IMG/VR virus record: IMGVR_UViG_3300009109_000183
Coordinates: 1 to 48,796 of that record
Direction: 5' to 3' (one strand)
DNA from: a virus
DNA length: 48,796 bases
Made by a program: the position numbers and the translations under genes. Shown in pieces: positions 47,095 to 48,796 of this stretch (positions are counted from its first letter, which is position 1; each line of letters opens with the position of its first letter). The notes below the pieces were generated by a model that was given only the letters and a program-made list of their open reading frames with translations, ran no database searches and had not been told where the DNA came from.

Positions 47095-48201
47095 ATGGCA
47101 AGAGCAAAACAAACAGATAAACAAGCAGTAGGATCACAAAATAGAACGGTTACGCCTAATGAAGCGAAACTGGCACTAGAACACTGCATTAAATTACAAA
47201 GACCAATAATGATGTGGGGAGCACCAGGTATTGGTAAATCAGACATAGTTAAACAAATTGCAGATTCTCAAAAAAGAGAAGTTATTGATATTAGACTTCC
47301 TTTATGGGAACCAACAGATATTAAGGGTATTCCTTATTATAACGCAAAAGAAAATAATATGGTATGGGCCGCACCGGCTGAATTACCAGTAGATGTAAAA
47401 TCAACATCAATTATTTTCTTAGATGAATTAAATTCGGCGGCACCGGCAGTACAGGCGGCGGCGTACCAACTTATATTAAACAGAAGAGTTGGACAATATA
47501 AACTGCCCGACGGTGTTTCAATTGTAGCGGCTGGTAACAGAGATGCTGACAAAGGTGTCACTTACAGAATGCCGGCTCCATTAGCCAACAGATTTGTTCA
47601 CATAGAATTAAGAGTAGACTACGATGACTGGATGGAATGGGCAACATTTAATCATATTCATCCTGATGTTGTAGGTTATGTGACATTTGCAAAACAAGAT
47701 TTATATGATTTTGATCCAAAAGGATCATCAAGATCTTTCGCAACTCCAAGATCATGGAGTTTCGTATCACAACTTCTATCAGATGACCTGCCAGAAAGTA
47801 CGCTCACTGACCTCGTTGCAGGCGCAGTAGGAGAAGGATTGGCCGTTAAGTTTATGAATCACCGTAAGGTGAGCGGCCAACTTCCTAATCCATCTGATAT
47901 ATTGAGCGGTAAAGTTAAAGATTTAAAATGCAAAGAAATATCAGCGATGTATTCTTTAACTGTTTCATTGTGTTATGAATTACAACAAGCACATGAAAAG
48001 AAAACAAAAAACTGGAACGAACAAGCAGACAGATTCTTTCACTACATGATGGACAACTTTGAAACAGAGTTAGTTGTTATGGGTGCCAAGATTGCTTTGA
48101 CAAACTATAAACTTCCGTTCGATCCTAGCAAACTAAAATCTTTTGATAGGTTCCATAAGAAGTTTGGCAAGTATGTCATAACTGCTATGGAGTCTAAATG
48201 A
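47095..48201 (+). CDS. MoxR-type AAA+ ATPase
   Basis: A 368-residue protein. Walker A WGAPGIGKSD (42-50), Walker B IIFLDELNSA (Asp109, Glu110), sensor 1 'IVAAGNRDADKG' and the arginine-finger-like 'PAPLANRFVH' are present. MoxR ATPases act as chaperones that load or activate von Willebrand factor A (VWA) partners. The next gene encodes a zinc-protease-like protein of the kind that precedes VWA domains, a classic pairing. Its start has GAGGAG 8 bases upstream. In phages the target is unknown; complex assembly or host interference are both possible. Confidence 0.85.
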   Translation: MARAKQTDKQAVGSQNRTVTPNEAKLALEHCIKLQRPIMMWGAPGIGKSDIVKQIADSQKREVIDIRLPLWEPTDIKGIPYYNAKENNMVWAAPAELPVDVKSTSIIFLDELNSAAPAVQAAAYQLILNRRVGQYKLPDGVSIVAAGNRDADKGVTYRMPAPLANRFVHIELRVDYDDWMEWATFNHIHPDVVGYVTFAKQDLYDFDPKGSSRSFATPRSWSFVSQLLSDDLPESTLTDLVAGAVGEGLAVKFMNHRKVSGQLPNPSDILSGKVKDLKCKEISAMYSLTVSLCYELQQAHEKKTKNWNEQADRFFHYMMDNFETELVVMGAKIALTNYKLPFDPSKLKSFDRFHKKFGKYVITAMESK

Positions 48202-48796
48202 TCTCAACAGACCAAGCAATTATAGACAAACTAGTTACCGCAAGGATTGCCTTACTTTTAAAACATCCGTTTTTTGGTAACCTTGCAACTAGATTAAAAT
48301 TAGTTAATGCAGATGACTGGTGTCCTACTGCTGGTACTGATGGACGACATTTCTTTTATAATAGAAAATTTATAGATTCACTTACACCAAAAGAAGCAGA
48401 ATTTTTATTTGGTCACGAAGTTCTACATAATGTATTTGAACATATGTTAGTTAGAATTGGAAATAGACAACCTATGCTTTGGAATATTGCGGCGGATTAT
48501 GCCGTTAATCAAATTCTTGTAGAAGGTAAAATTGGTGAAATGCCACAAGGTAAAAAAGGTGAGAACAAAGGTTTCCAAGATGACAAATATAAAGATTGGC
48601 CTGCAGAAAAAATTTATGACGACTTATATAAAACTGCAAAAAAGAATGGTAAGAAAGCAATAGAAAAATTAGGTCAATTAATGGACGAGCATATAGATTG
48701 GGGAGATGGAGACGGTGCAGGAAAAGGCAAAGATAATAACAAAAAAGAAAAAGGTAAAGGTAAGCCAGTTTATACAAAAGAAGAATTAAAGAAAAT
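48198..48796 (+). CDS. HExxH metallopeptidase-like protein (DUF2201 N-domain), cut by window
   Basis: ATG overlaps the MoxR stop (ATGA). The 199 visible residues contain HEVLHN (His73, Glu74, His77), the HExxH zinc motif, and 'EHMLVRIGNRQPMLWNIAAD' plus 'YAVNQI' helices, matching the DUF2201 N-terminal putative metallopeptidase region. Beyond about residue 150 it becomes a Lys/Gly-rich linker (KGKDNNKKEKGKGKP). In the family a VWA domain usually follows; here it would lie outside the window. It is the probable partner of the MoxR ATPase. Confidence 0.8.
   Translation, partial: MISTDQAIIDKLVTARIALLLKHPFFGNLATRLKLVNADDWCPTAGTDGRHFFYNRKFIDSLTPKEAEFLFGHEVLHNVFEHMLVRIGNRQPMLWNIAADYAVNQILVEGKIGEMPQGKKGENKGFQDDKYKDWPAEKIYDDLYKTAKKNGKKAIEKLGQLMDEHIDWGDGDGAGKGKDNNKKEKGKGKPVYTKEELKK

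Noticed and set aside
1-48796. tRNA genes, integrase or attachment sites
   Set aside because: I looked for cloverleaf-like and recombinase features and found none by eye; a covariance-model scan could still reveal a tRNA.

Overview
This window looks like part of a marine T4-like myovirus genome, probably one infecting a low-GC pelagic bacterium such as SAR11. The host is my inference. The evidence is a T4-type family B DNA polymerase (gp43), a probable gp45 sliding clamp, a DsbA-type dsDNA-binding protein, a T4-type RNase H/flap exonuclease, and T4-like late-promoter octamers. Base composition is very AT-rich, about 70% by eye. Every supported gene is on the + strand and genes overlap by 1-50 bases. 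There is no gap above about 110 bases, and I see no tRNA, CRISPR, insertion sequence or lysogeny gene.

Layout. 0-1.2 kb: end of a staphylococcal-nuclease-type gene, a DUF1353 protein and a holin-like membrane protein. 1.2-5.2 kb: a proteostasis block (DnaJ, peptide deformylase, ClpA). 5.1-11.1 kb: unknown proteins, a Ser/Thr-rich virion-like protein, a 1203-residue lipoprotein subtilase with a possible outer-membrane barrel, and a beta-rich protein. 11.1-20.4 kb: a block in which about eight consecutive but unrelated proteins start with a short peptide like the T4 capsid-targeting sequence. They include a nucleotidyltransferase-HAD fusion, a superoxide dismutase and a P-loop kinase. A periplasmic thioredoxin and the first of three twitch-type radical SAM proteins are interleaved. 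20.5-26.7 kb: replication genes and DpdA. 26.7-38.4 kb: QueD-like protein, radical SAM proteins, glycosyltransferase, GalE, FolE, an oxygenase-like protein, GMP reductase, two duplicated P-loop-like proteins and the queuosine-precursor transporter YhhQ. 38.4-46.3 kb: sulfotransferase-like proteins, SGNH hydrolase, cupin, QueE, RNase H and unknowns. 46.3-48.8 kb: two small unknowns, then a MoxR ATPase and an HExxH metallopeptidase that runs off the window.

How the genes work together. FolE, QueD-like, QueE, YhhQ and DpdA form most of a 7-deazaguanine supply and DNA-insertion pathway, scattered over about 17 kb. QueC is not in the window. The QueE has an unusual cysteine spacing and the QueD-like protein lacks the usual catalytic cysteine. 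GMP reductase, the nucleotidyltransferase fusion and GalE point to redirection of host nucleotide and sugar metabolism. GalE, glycosyltransferase, sulfotransferase-like and SGNH genes suggest modification of a surface glycan or of phage DNA.

Two window-wide patterns stand out. First, sigma70-like promoters and T4-like late octamers repeatedly sit 5-8 bases before an ATG that lacks a Shine-Dalgarno, which predicts leaderless mRNAs. Second, the shared N-terminal peptides in the 11-17.4 kb block suggest a set of enzymes packaged in the capsid and injected with the DNA.
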